From positions 1,304,001-1,368,000 of the forward strand of contig CP136062.1 in NCBI GenBank assembly GCA_032622095.1: a stretch of DNA of 64,000 nt, given 5' to 3'. The DNA is from Siphonodentalium dalli (taxonomy: Eukaryota; Mollusca; Scaphopoda; Gadilida; Siphonodentaliidae). Shown in pieces: positions 12,556-23,834 of this stretch. Each line of letters begins with the position of its first letter. Positions within the stretch are counted from its first letter, which is position 1. The position numbers and the translations under genes were made by a program. The notes under the pieces were generated by a model that ran no database searches, was not told the DNA's origin, and saw nothing but the letters and a program-made list of their open reading frames with translations.

Positions 12556-13395
12556 GTGGTGCCACGATTAATCGTATAATCGATGAACCGTTGATAAAGC
12601 CGATAATCGATTACCATTTCCACAGTCGATTAATCTGCGTTATTTATTTCAGACGTCGGAAAATGCCGGGTATTATTGAATACGGTGTTTCTTTTACACA
12701 GTTTAATCTACAACCGAAGGGTTAACAACATCAATTTAATCAAAGAGATTCTGACAACATGAGTACTACTAACTTATGTTGCAAACACTCTGCAGTTCAT
12801 TTGATGATGCGACATGGTTACTCTTCGGCCCATTGTATATTCTACAAATCGGTGGCACTGCAGCTTTGAACTTATGGCGACGTCGTTGTATATAAATTTA
12901 AACTTGACAGGTGGCACTATGGCTTTGAAATGTGCCGACTGTCACCTTAGATGTTACTAATACAGGTTATCGTGTATCATACTTAACTTGTTCTAAGTCC
13001 TGTAATTTGCGGGTGGGGGCACACGTTTGTGATTGTTAACCACGCACTGGATGTTTGATGAAACTTATAGTTTCTAACTTTCCTACTTTTATATTGTTTG
13101 TATGTTTGGCTATTCGTAACTGAAATCAATCGCAACGTTCGTTCAAATGAACTCACAATATTATAATCATAACATCACCGAGAACTGTGGTGGTATTCAA
13201 TACATTGTGTTCATTGGTCATTAACAGTGGTTTATGATGCACTTTATTAATGTAAAAAATTACATCAGCCGATGCCACAATCAGCGACAGTGCATTTAAC
13301 CAGCCCCCAGCCAATAGGCCATATTACGGAAATCTTCCACTGAAGTTATTAGGTACGATTAATCGATTATAGTCGATTATTGACAACCGATTTCT
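12556..13395. mobile_element. probable hAT-like element remnant
   Basis: The left side has GTGGTGCCACGATTAATCG and several ATCGATTA repeats (12556-12640). The right side has ACGATTAATCGATTATAGTC (about 13354-13380). ATTAATCG-rich subterminal repeats and a GTGGTGCCACG start are typical of some hAT elements. I could not find a matching right terminus or a target duplication, so the right end may be lost. Confidence 0.35.
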
Positions 13396-13840
13396 CAGTT
13401 GAACTAAAATAAGTCTAAAATTAATGCAGCTAAAAATTCAAGTTACCTGTGGTAGATCCATAACCTTAAGAGTTACTGTTTCATCTATCCTAATTCTTCT
13501 TAAGAGTTACCAGTAGCCTGAGTAGGATCGAAATTCTGTTCACTGTTGGATAGCTTGTAGGATATCTTAAAAAAAACAGGATGAGATACATGTAATCTAT
13601 AGAAATAGAGAAAGAATGCTTATAAACCATATTAGTAGACTTTGATTTCGAACAAGACATTATTAAGCGAGTCTCATATACCGAATATAACAAAATCAGT
13701 TGATTAAATTTTTTTCAAGTTATGGCACTATTAAAAATTAACTAATTAAGGGCTGTGCTTCACATACCTGACCGGTTTTCAAACTCGATCAAGACATTGT
13801 TGAGCATTAATGAGCAAGTTTCATATACCTGTATCAAATA

Positions 13841-14963
13841 TAGGGTTGCCACGACTATGAGTTTTCATAATCGACTAATCGTCAGCTATAATCGACGCTT
13901 AGTCGATTAATCGGTAATATATGCGCCCTGTATTACATCCAGGTAAACAAGTGGTAAATGCGAAATTACGATGACTTCTTTACATTTATTTTGAAGACAG
14001 TTATAAACTGTTGATGTTCCGTGTTTACACTGTTTTATTGCAAATACAACAAGGAATACTCATGCCCTCATAGTCTCATTCGTCCCGATGTAGTTTTTAA
14101 CAGGCTCTTACTATTAAATACTGCCAAGTGCCCATATTGCCGATGTTTCTGGCAAAGATAGAGCAAACTGCATACGAGTACGATGTGACAGTAACTGTGC
14201 AAAATTGCACAACGTAAAGCTAATCTTGATCGCGACTCCCAAGCCGCCGCTACGTATTTCGGCAGGTCACGTGCTTCACATTAATCGGTGAAATTGCGGC
14301 GAAAGGCGTGCACTTACAATGAAGTTAACGAGGACATAGGTAGACAGTGGGAGGTATTTGAGCTTTTGTGGGGACCCTGGGGTGGCGGGGATGCAGTCAC
14401 AATTACTGCCGTGTATAACCTGGACATTTTCAATAAAGAATTGCAAGAAATAATGAAACAAATTAATAGTTTATATTATATACGTAACCCCTTGTCAAAG
14501 AACTCCCAAACATCGGATTGTTTTCTTGAAGACATTTTTTTACAATGGCACCAAACGAGAATACATGTAATAGTAATTATTTGCAACCTTCCCAGGTCCG
14601 CCCACGGCCTAACACGCTGACAGATGTTCCAACCAATAGCTGATCCGATTCACCCACACATCGGCGATGACTCTGTGAAAAGTCGGCGCAAACATCAAAG
14701 ACAAACTGAAGGATGCTGCCAGCCAGGCACGTACTGTGTGAACATGTCGCACACATAATTCTTTGAAGACGACAACCGACAACGGAATTGTGCTGCATAC
14801 GCTGTTAACAGTTACTTCCAGGCATGAAATCGATACACAAGTTACACAACCATACCCACCCCCCCCCCCCCCCCTCGGGCGATTAGTCGACAAAAGTAAA
14901 TAACCGTCGACTACCGCACCTGCCGAAGGTTAGTTGATTAATCGAATAATCGTGGCAAGCCTA
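13841..14963. mobile_element. hAT-like non-autonomous element with 8-bp target duplication
   Basis: Seen: terminal inverted repeats TAGGGTTGCCACGA (13841-13854) and the complement of TAGGCTTGCCACGA (ending 14963), 13 of 14 matching. The perfect 8-bp direct repeat ATCAAATA flanks it on both sides (13833-13840 and 14964-14971). Eight-bp duplications are characteristic of hAT transposons. Subterminal ATCGACTAATCG-type motifs occur at both ends. The 1123-bp interior holds a 110-codon open frame (14288-14620, plus) that I do not recognise, and a C run near 14860-14874. Confidence 0.78.
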
Positions 14964-15549
14964 ATCAAATATCAACAAATCAGTTGATATTTGTTCAAGT
15001 TATGATGTTAAATCACTAATCTGAAAATGACCACCCACCACCTGCCCAATGCCCATTACCAAAAATCTGTGAGATAAAAATCGCCCTTGCTATAGTTAGT
15101 AGCTAGATAGTAGATACATGGGCCAAGTACTTGCATGGCCAATTTTTCTATTTTATTTTACTTAGGAAAGAGCTTGGTATAATATATATATAATATATAT
15201 ATAATATATACATGTAATACCCCCACCAAGGTATCTTTCTAATGAGGTTTATTAATTTTCTTATCTGGCTTATTTTGAAAGATGTCTTAATCCGACCCGT
15301 GATGACTGAATAACACCTGCACGAGTGAATACCAAAACTTTGTTTGTTGAAATTGGTTAAAAGCCTGACAGACAAAAAATTGAGAAAATTTTATGAAGGT
15401 CGATTAATCAGACAAAATAAAAACACAAATAACGCAATTGGGCACTCTTTTGAAAGTATTTGTGATGGCAAACCTCCATACCAAATTACATTCAGATCGG
15501 ATAACCATGGCTAGAATAGATTTTGTACCTGTCAATCATAAAACAAGTG

Positions 15550-15765
15550 GCTCTGTATCCCCTGGATGTCAGTATGTTCGTTTATGTTCCCAAACTGGAT
15601 TTTAGCGACTAGTATCATATTGACTTGGTCTGAAACCAAACAGAAGAATTGCTCAAAATTTTTGATGCAGCAAGTTTTATCACATACATGTAACAGTAAA
15701 CTATAATGTACGAAAAAATGTTATAAAATATATTTATTACATGGTCCTACACTTATTCCATTTTC
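15550..15765. repeat. first member of a ~215-bp direct repeat pair
   Basis: The block from TCTGTATCCCCTGGATGTCA to the TATTTATTACATGGTCCTAC stretch recurs at 16571-16785 at roughly 90% identity by eye. The hAT-like element at 15788-16496 sits between the two. This is either an interspersed repeat or an old tandem duplication later split. Confidence 0.75.
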
Positions 15766-15787
15766 ATATCCGTGATTTAGAGAGAAA

Positions 15788-16496
15788 CAGTGTTCGCGCT
15801 GTCGGTAGCCAAATTAGCCAATGGCTAATATTATTCGAATTTGGCTAATAAAAATTTCATTTGGCTAAACTTTTTTTTACATAGAGTCGTAAAGCTAATT
15901 AATAAAAGCGCTTAATAGATCGAAGTTATGTGACGAAAGTATTTCGTACTTATGTTAATACGCCGTCGATGACATTTAACCAGCCTAATCGTCAAAACGC
16001 TTAAGCTGTATACTGGTTATGTAACTGATTAAGCCGTCTGTAAGATAAAATACCTAAATGCTTTGTTCAGAAGAGCAGTTCTTAATCAATGGTTGCGTAA
16101 TCTGAATCCCGTTTAATAAACTGGCTTCTCATCATAAAAGTGTCAACGACATAGAGTTATTACAATTAATTAGCTTAGCGAATTTATGCGGGCTTTTGCG
16201 ATGTGAAATCCCGCCGTATTCTATAGTAATGTTTTATGAATTGATCTGCTTGTGTGATATAATACATACATATGTTCGTATAATATTGTTTTTAAAGTTG
16301 TTTTTGTGTTGTTTTAATTATGTTTTTATACTGAATAACAAATAAAGTTTAAAGCGAATATTTTAGTCATTAATTGTGAACCGCCCAGGAAATGAGGATT
16401 TAATTTGGCAAAAAAACATTTGGCTAAAGTTTTTTTCATTTGGCTAATAAAATTTTCATTTTTGCTAAAATATTTTTCGGTCCAGTGCGAACACTG
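15788..16496. mobile_element. hAT-like MITE with TTTGGCTAA subterminal repeats
   Basis: Seen: termini CAGTGTTCGCGCTG (15788-15801) and the complement of CAGTGTTCGCACTG (ending 16496), one mismatch. The perfect 8-bp direct repeat GAGAGAAA flanks it (15780-15787 and 16497-16504). The motif TTTGGCTAA or GGCTAATA recurs at least seven times near both ends (15825-15870 and 16420-16470), as expected for subterminal transposase-binding repeats. The 709-bp interior has no transposase. CAGTGTTC ends fit the Ac/Charlie branch of hAT. Confidence 0.82.
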
Positions 16497-16570
16497 GAGA
16501 GAAATATCTAGCTGCCTCTACAAATACTCACCCATCACTTGAAAATGTCCCTCATGCTTTCAATAGGTTG

Positions 16571-16785
16571 CCTCTGTATCCCCTGGATGTCAGTATGTTC
16601 GTTCGTGTTCCCAAACTGGATTGTAGCAACCAGTATCATATTGACTTGGTCTGAAACCAAACAGAAGGATTGCTCAGAATTGTTTATGCAGCAAGTTTTG
16701 TCAAATACATGTAACAGTAAACAAAAATGTACGAAAAAATGTTATAAAATAAATTTATTACATAGTCCTACCCTTATTCCATTCA
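16571..16785. repeat. second member of the ~215-bp direct repeat pair
   Basis: Partner of 15550-15765. An 87-codon open frame (16539-16802, plus) lies across it, but the first copy carries stops and no conserved frame, so I treat it as repeat sequence rather than a gene. Confidence 0.75.
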
Positions 16786-16799
16786 ATAAACCCATTCTA

Positions 16800-17690
16800 T
16801 AAATTGTGATATTAAACGTTCGTTTAATAATAGGAAATAGTGCCAGCTGGGTCACTCTTGAAATCGGTCTGTCGTCTGTTTATATTCCGTACACTACGTC
16901 TCAAAATACTTTGGCTTCCAATATTTTTCCCACAAGCTATAATGAATGAAGAGTTTGAAAAATTATGTCATTAAATATACGCAATTAAATACGACAAAGA
17001 GTCTTTATTTATCTTGGAATATTTCTTTATGAGGGCAGTTATGTGAAACGTTATTGCATGTCTTATAGGAGCCGATGTAGATCCTCTATATATACATGTA
17101 TATCAACAATGTTAAAAAATTAGTATGTTGTGAAATAGTTTCTCTTTGATCAGACTCGCCTATCAGTAAAAGTAATGTTTTATACAAATTTATTGATAAA
17201 GAAGCCAATTAATAATTTTCATCCGGTTCGAATGATTCTTCTTCTCTGGATGGTATTCACATCCCTCATTATGAAATGAAAAGCCATAAAACTCATTTCA
17301 GCATTTTTTTTTTTGTGAATTCTTTGCCTGACCCGTAGATAATAGCCAGTTGTGATTTCAAGCTGGGCGACAGGGCGGGTTTGCTCACAACAAACTTTGA
17401 CAGGTCGGATTTTGCAAATCGACTGGTAATGTACTACTGGGTACCCAAAACACATATTCCCAACACATGTGTTACAGAATTGGAGACCGTGCGGAGAAAA
17501 CCTAAGTCAGTCAATACGAGTCATGAACAGATACAGAAGGGTCCACGTAATTACCAATATCAATATTATATGCCCAGAATTCAAAGGAATTGGCCCATAC
17601 AAATTTCCTATTGCAAGAAACATGAACTTTCAAAACAGTACCATTTATGTTGTTGTTGTGTGTTGGCTTATATTATTATATATGTAATGG
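16800..17690. other. no gene seen
   Basis: AT-rich unique-looking sequence with a T run near 17306-17315. Nothing supports an exon or transposon terminus. Confidence 0.5.
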
Positions 17691-17716
17691 CCATTATGGG
17701 AGAAGGGTGGAATGCG

Positions 17717-17839
17717 GGAGTCGCACCGAAAGTTGGCAACACCCGAAATCTCAGGCCACCGGTCACCCATCCAAGTGCTAACCAGACTCGACGTTGCTTA
17801 ACTTCGGTGACGAGACAAGGCATCTTAACCACTGGACCA
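17717..17839 (-). mobile_element. SINE-like element: 5S rRNA-like core with tRNA-like A and B boxes
   Basis: Seen on the minus strand: TGGTCCAGTGG (17829-17839) fits the tRNA A-box (TRGYNNAGTGG). GGTGCGACTCC (17717-17727) is close to the B-box (GGTTCGANTCC). Between them, 17761-17816 closely resembles the internal control region and 3' half of eukaryotic 5S rRNA, including GAAGTTAAGCAACGTCGAGT and CTGGTTAGCACTTGGATGGG, followed by TGACC. Known: 5S-derived SINEs exist in animals. The full extent, tail and target duplication are not defined. A 5S pseudogene is the main alternative. Confidence 0.6.
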
Positions 17840-17859
17840 AAGAAGCATGCTCTGTTGGA

Positions 17860-19150
17860 GCTGTTGATTAATCGGCCTTCTATATTTACAACGCGACCGC
17901 TACATATAATTAATACTCAGAAAGTATTTTGAAATAAAAACAAATATGGTTACATATACATGTAGTTGAAGTTCTTAAATATCAGTAATGATCAAATTAT
18001 TTAGATGACATTTGATTTCTAACAAGTTCTAACACATTCAGTAACATAATTGAACAATTTGAGCTTGTTTTGGACAATTAAAAAAAAAAGCCTATGAGAA
18101 TTCTGTTTTTGCCTAGGAGAAATATTTCTCCTAGGCATTTTTTTTGCATATTTAATAAAGGACATTTTTCCTAATTATCAGGGTTGATGTCTTTAAATTA
18201 ACAGAACCGTAGTAAGTTTTCACACAAAATCAGAATTGCCGTGTCGACAAAAGGCAACACTTTGTCAGAACACAAGCGACGATTTTGATTTGGTTGAGGG
18301 TGACCGGAGAATATGGTAGCCTAATTTTGATGCGCAAATTAGCGCTTCTCGTTTATTATCGAAAAACAGCCGCTCTGAGAGTATAATTTATAGCTGAATA
18401 CAGCTAGGTTAGCTGAATACAGCTATTGTAGCTGTATTCTCACATTTGCCAGACCTGATGATTGTATCGAGGAGGTCAGTTGTACTAAGTAACCTAATTT
18501 CGCGTCAATGAATTATAATTTATATTGAATAGAATTAATTGAATGTTTTTACGTGGAAAACACTTATATTATACTATATAATACAGTAAATACTCACTTT
18601 ATGATTATCTTGTTTCAAGTTCGATCTGCATCTGTATGTTTGTCGGTGTAGGGGCCTTGATTTGGCTGTAGGTTCACCGTTGGATGACTTACGCTGTTAA
18701 TGTTGTTGTTGATGTTAAATCATATGCGTTGGCCGTGTCCTCCAGGTGGTTCCATTCAATTTCAATGATTGTTTTGACAAACTCAAAGAATGAGTTTTTA
18801 TACTGTTTGTCCTTATTGTTTCATATGAAAGCTTCAACTAGTTATAAGAGGACGAAAGTCTTGTAAATCTTCTTAGATCTATCTTCTATTCAGGTTGAAA
18901 TGAAACTCAGTGAAATTTGCCCGCGTCAATTAGAGTTTGGTATCGGCAGGACACCTGATTCTCAAAGAACACAGAATCTTGAGTGACAGCAAATAACAAT
19001 TTTGGCAAAATGTATTATCCCGACACGAAGTATGACCTTTACCTTTATGTGCAGAGCCAATCAGAGCTCGTCCATAGCACCGGGGCCTATGCTTAAGCCA
19101 TTCTATTTTTAGATACTGACTTATCTGGCAACGTACTTATTAAGCAGAAC
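17860..19150. other. no gene seen; contains one strong palindrome
   Basis: Apart from the palindrome at 18110-18137 and a small AGCTGAATACAGCT duplication near 18390-18440, I see no supported exon, RNA or transposon end. This is the last unique sequence before the large duplication begins at 19151. Confidence 0.5.
18110..18137. repeat. 28-bp perfect palindrome
   Basis: The half-site is TGCCTAGGAGAAAT and the sequence is self-complementary with no spacer. It is followed by eight T residues. It could be a cruciform-forming site, a dimeric protein-binding site or the relic of a foldback element. Confidence 0.85.
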
Positions 19151-19927
19151 ACCGGTATATTTATCAAGGATAACTATACGGGGCCTCTGAATATTGACAT
19201 AAGCGTTTACATCGCAACACATATCTAGTAAAATGGCCCTTTAAGTGAGATGTCTTTCAACAGGGGTCAATGTCGTTTTAGGGTCAAGGTCAAGGTCACA
19301 TAAGCCCCCTCCCCCACATCAACTTGACAACAAATTTGGTTGAGGTCCCATCTCAACACTTCTGCCACCACGTCGACCCATGTTAAGATGGACACGGAAT
19401 CGTTCTTCATGGCTGACGCCAACAAAACATTTTTAAAAAAACCCTGCGAGCCGATGTTGAATTAGAATAGCGGCAGCCGGCCAATTGCTTCCGCGCGACT
19501 CAAACCGTGAAGCTTGTCCCCTTGTTAGGGTAGATTGGTTCAATTATATATCTCGAGCGAAATGATATGCCGCCGAAACGTCTGTGCGGCCAATTCTTTG
19601 CGAGACGGGAATTTATTGAATCTGTTGTCCGCCTATTAGGGGGAATATTCGTTAATCAATTTGTCTGGAGGGAAATTCAACGCAGCTGAGGCGAGCGCAT
19701 TATTATAAAACGCCACAACTAAACATCCGGCACATCGCACGAAAGGGCACATTCTTGGCTATTTAACTGGAGTAATTTGATTCTGGAGTAGGCACGTTTG
19801 CGTTGTGTTAATTTCGCATATATCTTTTGCGAAAACGGTTATCATTATATTTATATGTATGATAATTCATAATGCCTACAGACCATGCATGCACACGCAT
19901 TGGACTACTAAACTAATTACAAACAAT

Positions 19928-20690
19928 TTCACTCAAGTGAAATTGCGCTGTGCTCAACCAAAATTGCGATGCGATTAAGCGAAATTGCGCTGGGAATAAG
20001 CGATCCAGCGAGCACACTGTACTAGTAACCAACGAGCGAGTCCCAGCGTGGTTTCGGCGGCCAAATGCACACGCTCTGACTATTGCGCTAAGGGACACAA
20101 TTGCACAGTGGACGCGACATTTGCGCTACAATGACGCGCAATTACATAAAACTGCAGCGACAGTACAATGTACTGATGCACATTAGCATTGTATTGCAAC
20201 GACATTGTGCTGCATTCAAGCGCAATTACACTGTGGTGCGGCGAAATTGTGCTGCACTCAAGCTCAATTGCACTGCGATGTCGCGACATTGCTATGCACT
20301 CAAGCGCAATTGCACTGCGATGCCGCGACATTGCGCTGCACTCAAGCGCAATTGCACTATGATGTCGCAACATTGCGCTGCACTCAATCGCAATTGCACT
20401 GCTGCGATGTGCACTGCGGTATGGCGACATTGCGCTCCACCAAGCGCAATTGCACTGTGGTACGGCGACATTGCTCTGCATGGATGCGCAATTGCACTGG
20501 TGCAGCGACATTGCGTTACACTGAAGCTCAATTGCACTGCGATGCCGCGAAATTGCGATGCATTCAAGCGCAATTGCACTGCGGCGACTTTGCGTTGCAC
20601 TCAAGCGCAATTGCACTGTGGTACGGCGACATTGCTCTGCACAGGAGCGAAATTGTAGTGTGGTGGGACGACATTGCGCCGACCTGAAGG
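19928..20690. repeat. 42-bp minisatellite (CAATTGCACTGCGATG units), left copy
   Basis: About a dozen units of 42 bp with the order CAATTGCACTGCGATGYCGCGACATTGC and CACTCAAGCG, preceded by more diverged units from 19928. Because 42 is a multiple of three, several frames on both strands stay open for 160-212 codons with 14-residue periodic translations (for example ALKRNCTAMPRHCA on plus, SAIALECSAMSRHR on minus). Simultaneous openness on both strands argues for a by-product of the repeat rather than a gene. Confidence 0.9.
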
Positions 20691-20839
20691 CGCCAATTTC
20701 ATAGCCGAATACGCGCATTGGCAGTCTCCAGACGGTAGATAAAGCGTGTATGTGTATATATAATTGAGTCTAGTCCAGTCATGTGAAATCAGTCTTTCCG
20801 GTGGAGACCAAATTGGTCTGGATTCTGGCCCACAGCCAA

Positions 20840-20880
20840 ATGACGTAAATTACGTCATGGAGCATGTCATGACGTCTTCG
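20840..20880. promoter_or_regulatory. cluster of CRE/ATF-like sites, left copy
   Basis: A 19-bp palindrome ATGACGTAAATTACGTCAT (20840-20858) holds two TGACGTAA half-sites facing each other, followed 8 bp on by CATGACGTC. TGACGT is the CREB/ATF core. No transcription unit is evident next to it, so a regulatory role is only an inference. Confidence 0.35.
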
Positions 20881-21230
20881 CTGGTTTTCGTTCAGCTAAC
20901 CAACGAAATTGGTCAAAATGAAACTAATGTATAGGCCTAAATCACATAGGAATTGTTCGGAAAAACTGAAGTTGCTAAATTCATAATCATCCCACTGTCC
21001 ACTGCCTATTCCGTGATTTGACCATTTCCTTGGGAGATCAATTGCCCCCAGAGGGGATACCAATTACCAATTCGATAGCAATACACGACCGGAAGTCGCG
21101 TGATTTTTCACCCCTATTTTGTACGCCGCTCCAGATCGGGCCGAAATTCTGTTTCATGGTATTGTAAAAATTAGTGACGTCATTCACGCCTAAACATATA
21201 GTGGTTGCTAATTTTGCTATAAATATACAC

Positions 21231-22020
21231 TTTTTAGTGCAGCGTGCGTTATAAATGGACGTGGCACTTTTTTAGTGCAGCGTGCGTTATAAGTGAGCGT
21301 GGCTGATTTTAGTGCAGCGTACGTTATAAGTGGGTGTGGCACTGTTTTAGTGCAGCGTGCGTTATAGGTGGGCGTGACACTTGTTTAGTGCAGCGTGCGT
21401 TATAAGTGGGCGTGGTACTTTTTTTAGTGCAGCGTGCTTTATCAGTGGGCGTGACACTTTTTTTAGTGCAGCGTGTGTTATAAGTGATCGTGTCACTTTT
21501 TTTTAGTGCAGCGTGCTTTATAAGTGGGCGTGACACTTTTTTAGTGCAGCGTGCGTTATAAGTGGGCGTGGCTGATTTTAGTGCAGCGTACGTTATAAGT
21601 CGGCGTGGCACTTTTTAGTGCATCGTGCGTTATATATGGGATTGCCACTTTTTTAGTGCAGCGTGCGTTATAAGTGGGCATGGCTGTTTATAGTGCAGCG
21701 TGCGTTATAAGTGGGCGTGGAACTTTTTAGTGCAGCGTGCGTTATAAGTGGTCGTGGAACTTTGTTGGTGCATCGTGTGTTATATGTGGGCGTGGCACGT
21801 TTAAATAAAACCACTTATAACGCACGCTGCACTAAAAATGTGCCACGCCCACTAATACCGCACGCTGCACTAAAAATGCCACGCCTAATTATAACGCACG
21901 CTGCACTAAAAAAAGTGCCACGCCCACATATAACGCACGCTGCACTAAAAACGTGCCTCGCCCACTTATACCGCACGCTGCTCTAAAATAGTGCCACTCC
22001 GACTTATAACGCACGGTTTA
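21231..22020. repeat. 37-bp minisatellite with inverted arms, left copy
   Basis: About 15 units of AGTGCAGCGTGCGTTATAAG plus TGGGCGTGGCACTTTTTT (36-39 bp) run forward from 21231 to about 21800. About six units of the same sequence then run in reverse complement to about 22020, after the short linker GTTTAAATAAAACC. The array can fold on itself over hundreds of bases. Open frames across it are repeat artefacts. Confidence 0.92.
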
Positions 22021-22229
22021 GACATGGTTTTGTATGTATATATATATATATATAGGTTTATAATAGAGCGTAATTCCGATTAAAATAATCCATATATTGG
22101 TTTGCTAGCTGAAACAGGCTCCCTTGAAACAGCGTTTATTCGGCGTCGTAGGGGCCTGTGGCCCCTTCATAAAGAGGCAGCCCCTTTGTTCGTTACGCGC
22201 ACATGACAGGCATACCCTACTTTGTTGTA

Positions 22230-22470
22230 TGTATAGATAATATTGAATAAGCTAATTCAATATATCCTGGTGAAATAGGTTCACATTTGGACATAATGGT
22301 TGAGATGTATTCATATTGGAGGTTCTGGAATAAGCCCATAGTGGGGGGTTTATACCCGTTATTCTGTTGGATGGCGCGTACATCTGGTCTGCAAATAGGT
22401 TCATATGGAACCCAAATATTTACATTTATTTGGATCTGAAATAAGCCCACAGTGAGATTATTTTGTGTGT
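22230..22470. repeat. repeat with AATAAGCCCA and AATAGGTTCATAT motifs, left copy
   Basis: The motifs GGAATAAGCCCATAGTG (about 22329), GAAATAAGCCCACAGTG (about 22438), AATAGGTTCACAT (about 22275) and AATAGGTTCATATGG (about 22396) recur in pairs. Similar motifs fill 60.0-61.8 kb, so both belong to one repeat family. Confidence 0.55.
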
Positions 22471-23072
22471 TTTATTTTTGTATTTACTTAATTAAATGTT
22501 TTTAGATCGCAATTTAGAAAAAAAATAACGCCGTTATGACCTCCGCCATGGTACGCCGATTTTCTACACCAAATTTGGATGACATTGGACTAGCAGTCTG
22601 AAAGAAAAATCCGGACAGACAGATCCTACTCTTTTTTTTTGTCAGTGTATATATATATATTTGTGTTTTGGAAATAACTTCTATATGACCCTATTTTCGG
22701 CCTGCATTCAGACAAGAAATGAACACTCATAATGAGTCCGTGCCTCCGTGTATCTGATCTAATTATCCCATCGATGTTGACAATTTGTAATGGCAAGCGT
22801 ATAATACCGGACATATGATCCCGATTAAATCTAAAATGTCATCATTCTCATTTCCCCACATTTCAAGATGAATATTTCAGTCATGCTTGAAAGTGTCTCT
22901 TATAAATATTGAGCAACTTGAAATAACTCTCGCCGCAGACAGATGCATTTTGCCAACTAAAGTGAAAAACATATACGCTCTTTATATCTGCCATATGCGG
23001 AATACACAAACACGGAACGCTCTCTTCTCTGCACATGGCTGTTGTTTACAGAAACACTTGGAAAGTTGGCCC

Positions 23073-23834
23073 TACATATAATATATATTTTGAAGACCTC
23101 TGTTTTTCTGTCTGTCTGTATGTATGTATGTTTGTTTGCCATTTATACAAATCTACGATTCTCGACCGATCGGGACGAAACTTGGTACGTCTGTGTAGTT
23201 TAACCAGGCGGTGGACGTTGTCGTTTTGGCGAGCCCGTGCGGCGCCCGCTTCGCGCATGAGCAGACGAGATCTCGGAAACGGGTGGAGCTATCGACTTGA
23301 AATTTGTTATGTGAATGTATCTTGGCCCAGATACGAATTTTATCGGGTCGCCGATCCCGTGCGACGCCAGCTTCGTGCATGCGCAGACGAGATCTCGGAA
23401 ACGGGTGGAGCTATCGACTTGAAATTTGGTGTGTCAATGTATCTTGCCCCGGATACGAATTTTATCGGGTCGCCGAGCCCGTGCGACGCCAGCTTCGCGC
23501 ATGCGCAGACGAGATCTCGGAAACGGGTGGAGCTATCGACTTGAAATTTGCTGTGTGAATGTATCTTGGCCCGGATACGAATTTTATCGGGTCGCCGAGC
23601 CCGTGCGACGCAAGCTTCGTGCATGCACAGACCGGATCTCGGAAACGGGTGGAGCTATCGACTTGAAATTTGGTATGTGAATGTATCTTGCCCCGGATAC
23701 GAATTTTATCCGGTCGCCGGGCCCGTGCGACGCCAGCTTCGCGCATGCGCAGACCAGATCTCGAAAACGGGTGGAGCTATCGACTTGAAATTTGGTTTTT
23801 GAATAGCCCGGACATCGTCGGGCTCATCGGCTAG
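23073..23834 (+). mobile_element. Helitron-like element 1 of a head-to-tail triplet (left copy), with 122-bp internal tandem repeat
   Basis: The right end is a hairpin AGCCCGGACATCGTCGGGCT (23805-23824), then CATCGG and CTAG (23831-23834). The left end near 23073 is slightly degenerate (TACATATAATATATATTTTG). The interior holds about 4.5 copies of a 122-bp unit (CGGGTCGCCGAGCCCGTGCG ... GGAAACGGGTGGAGCTATCG ... TATCTTGCCCCGGATACGAA). The open frames recurring every 122 bp here are repeat artefacts. Confidence 0.66.

Noticed and set aside
17761-17816. Functional 5S rRNA gene
   Set aside because: Only the control region and part of the 3' half are similar, with many substitutions and tRNA-like boxes outside; more consistent with a SINE or pseudogene.
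20080-20718. 212-codon minus-strand open frame
   Set aside because: It follows the 42-bp minisatellite exactly and other frames on both strands are equally open; no start context or domain.
21231-22020. Possible CRISPR array (repeat with short variable spacers)
   Set aside because: The 'spacers' are only T-run length variants and the array inverts, so it is a minisatellite.
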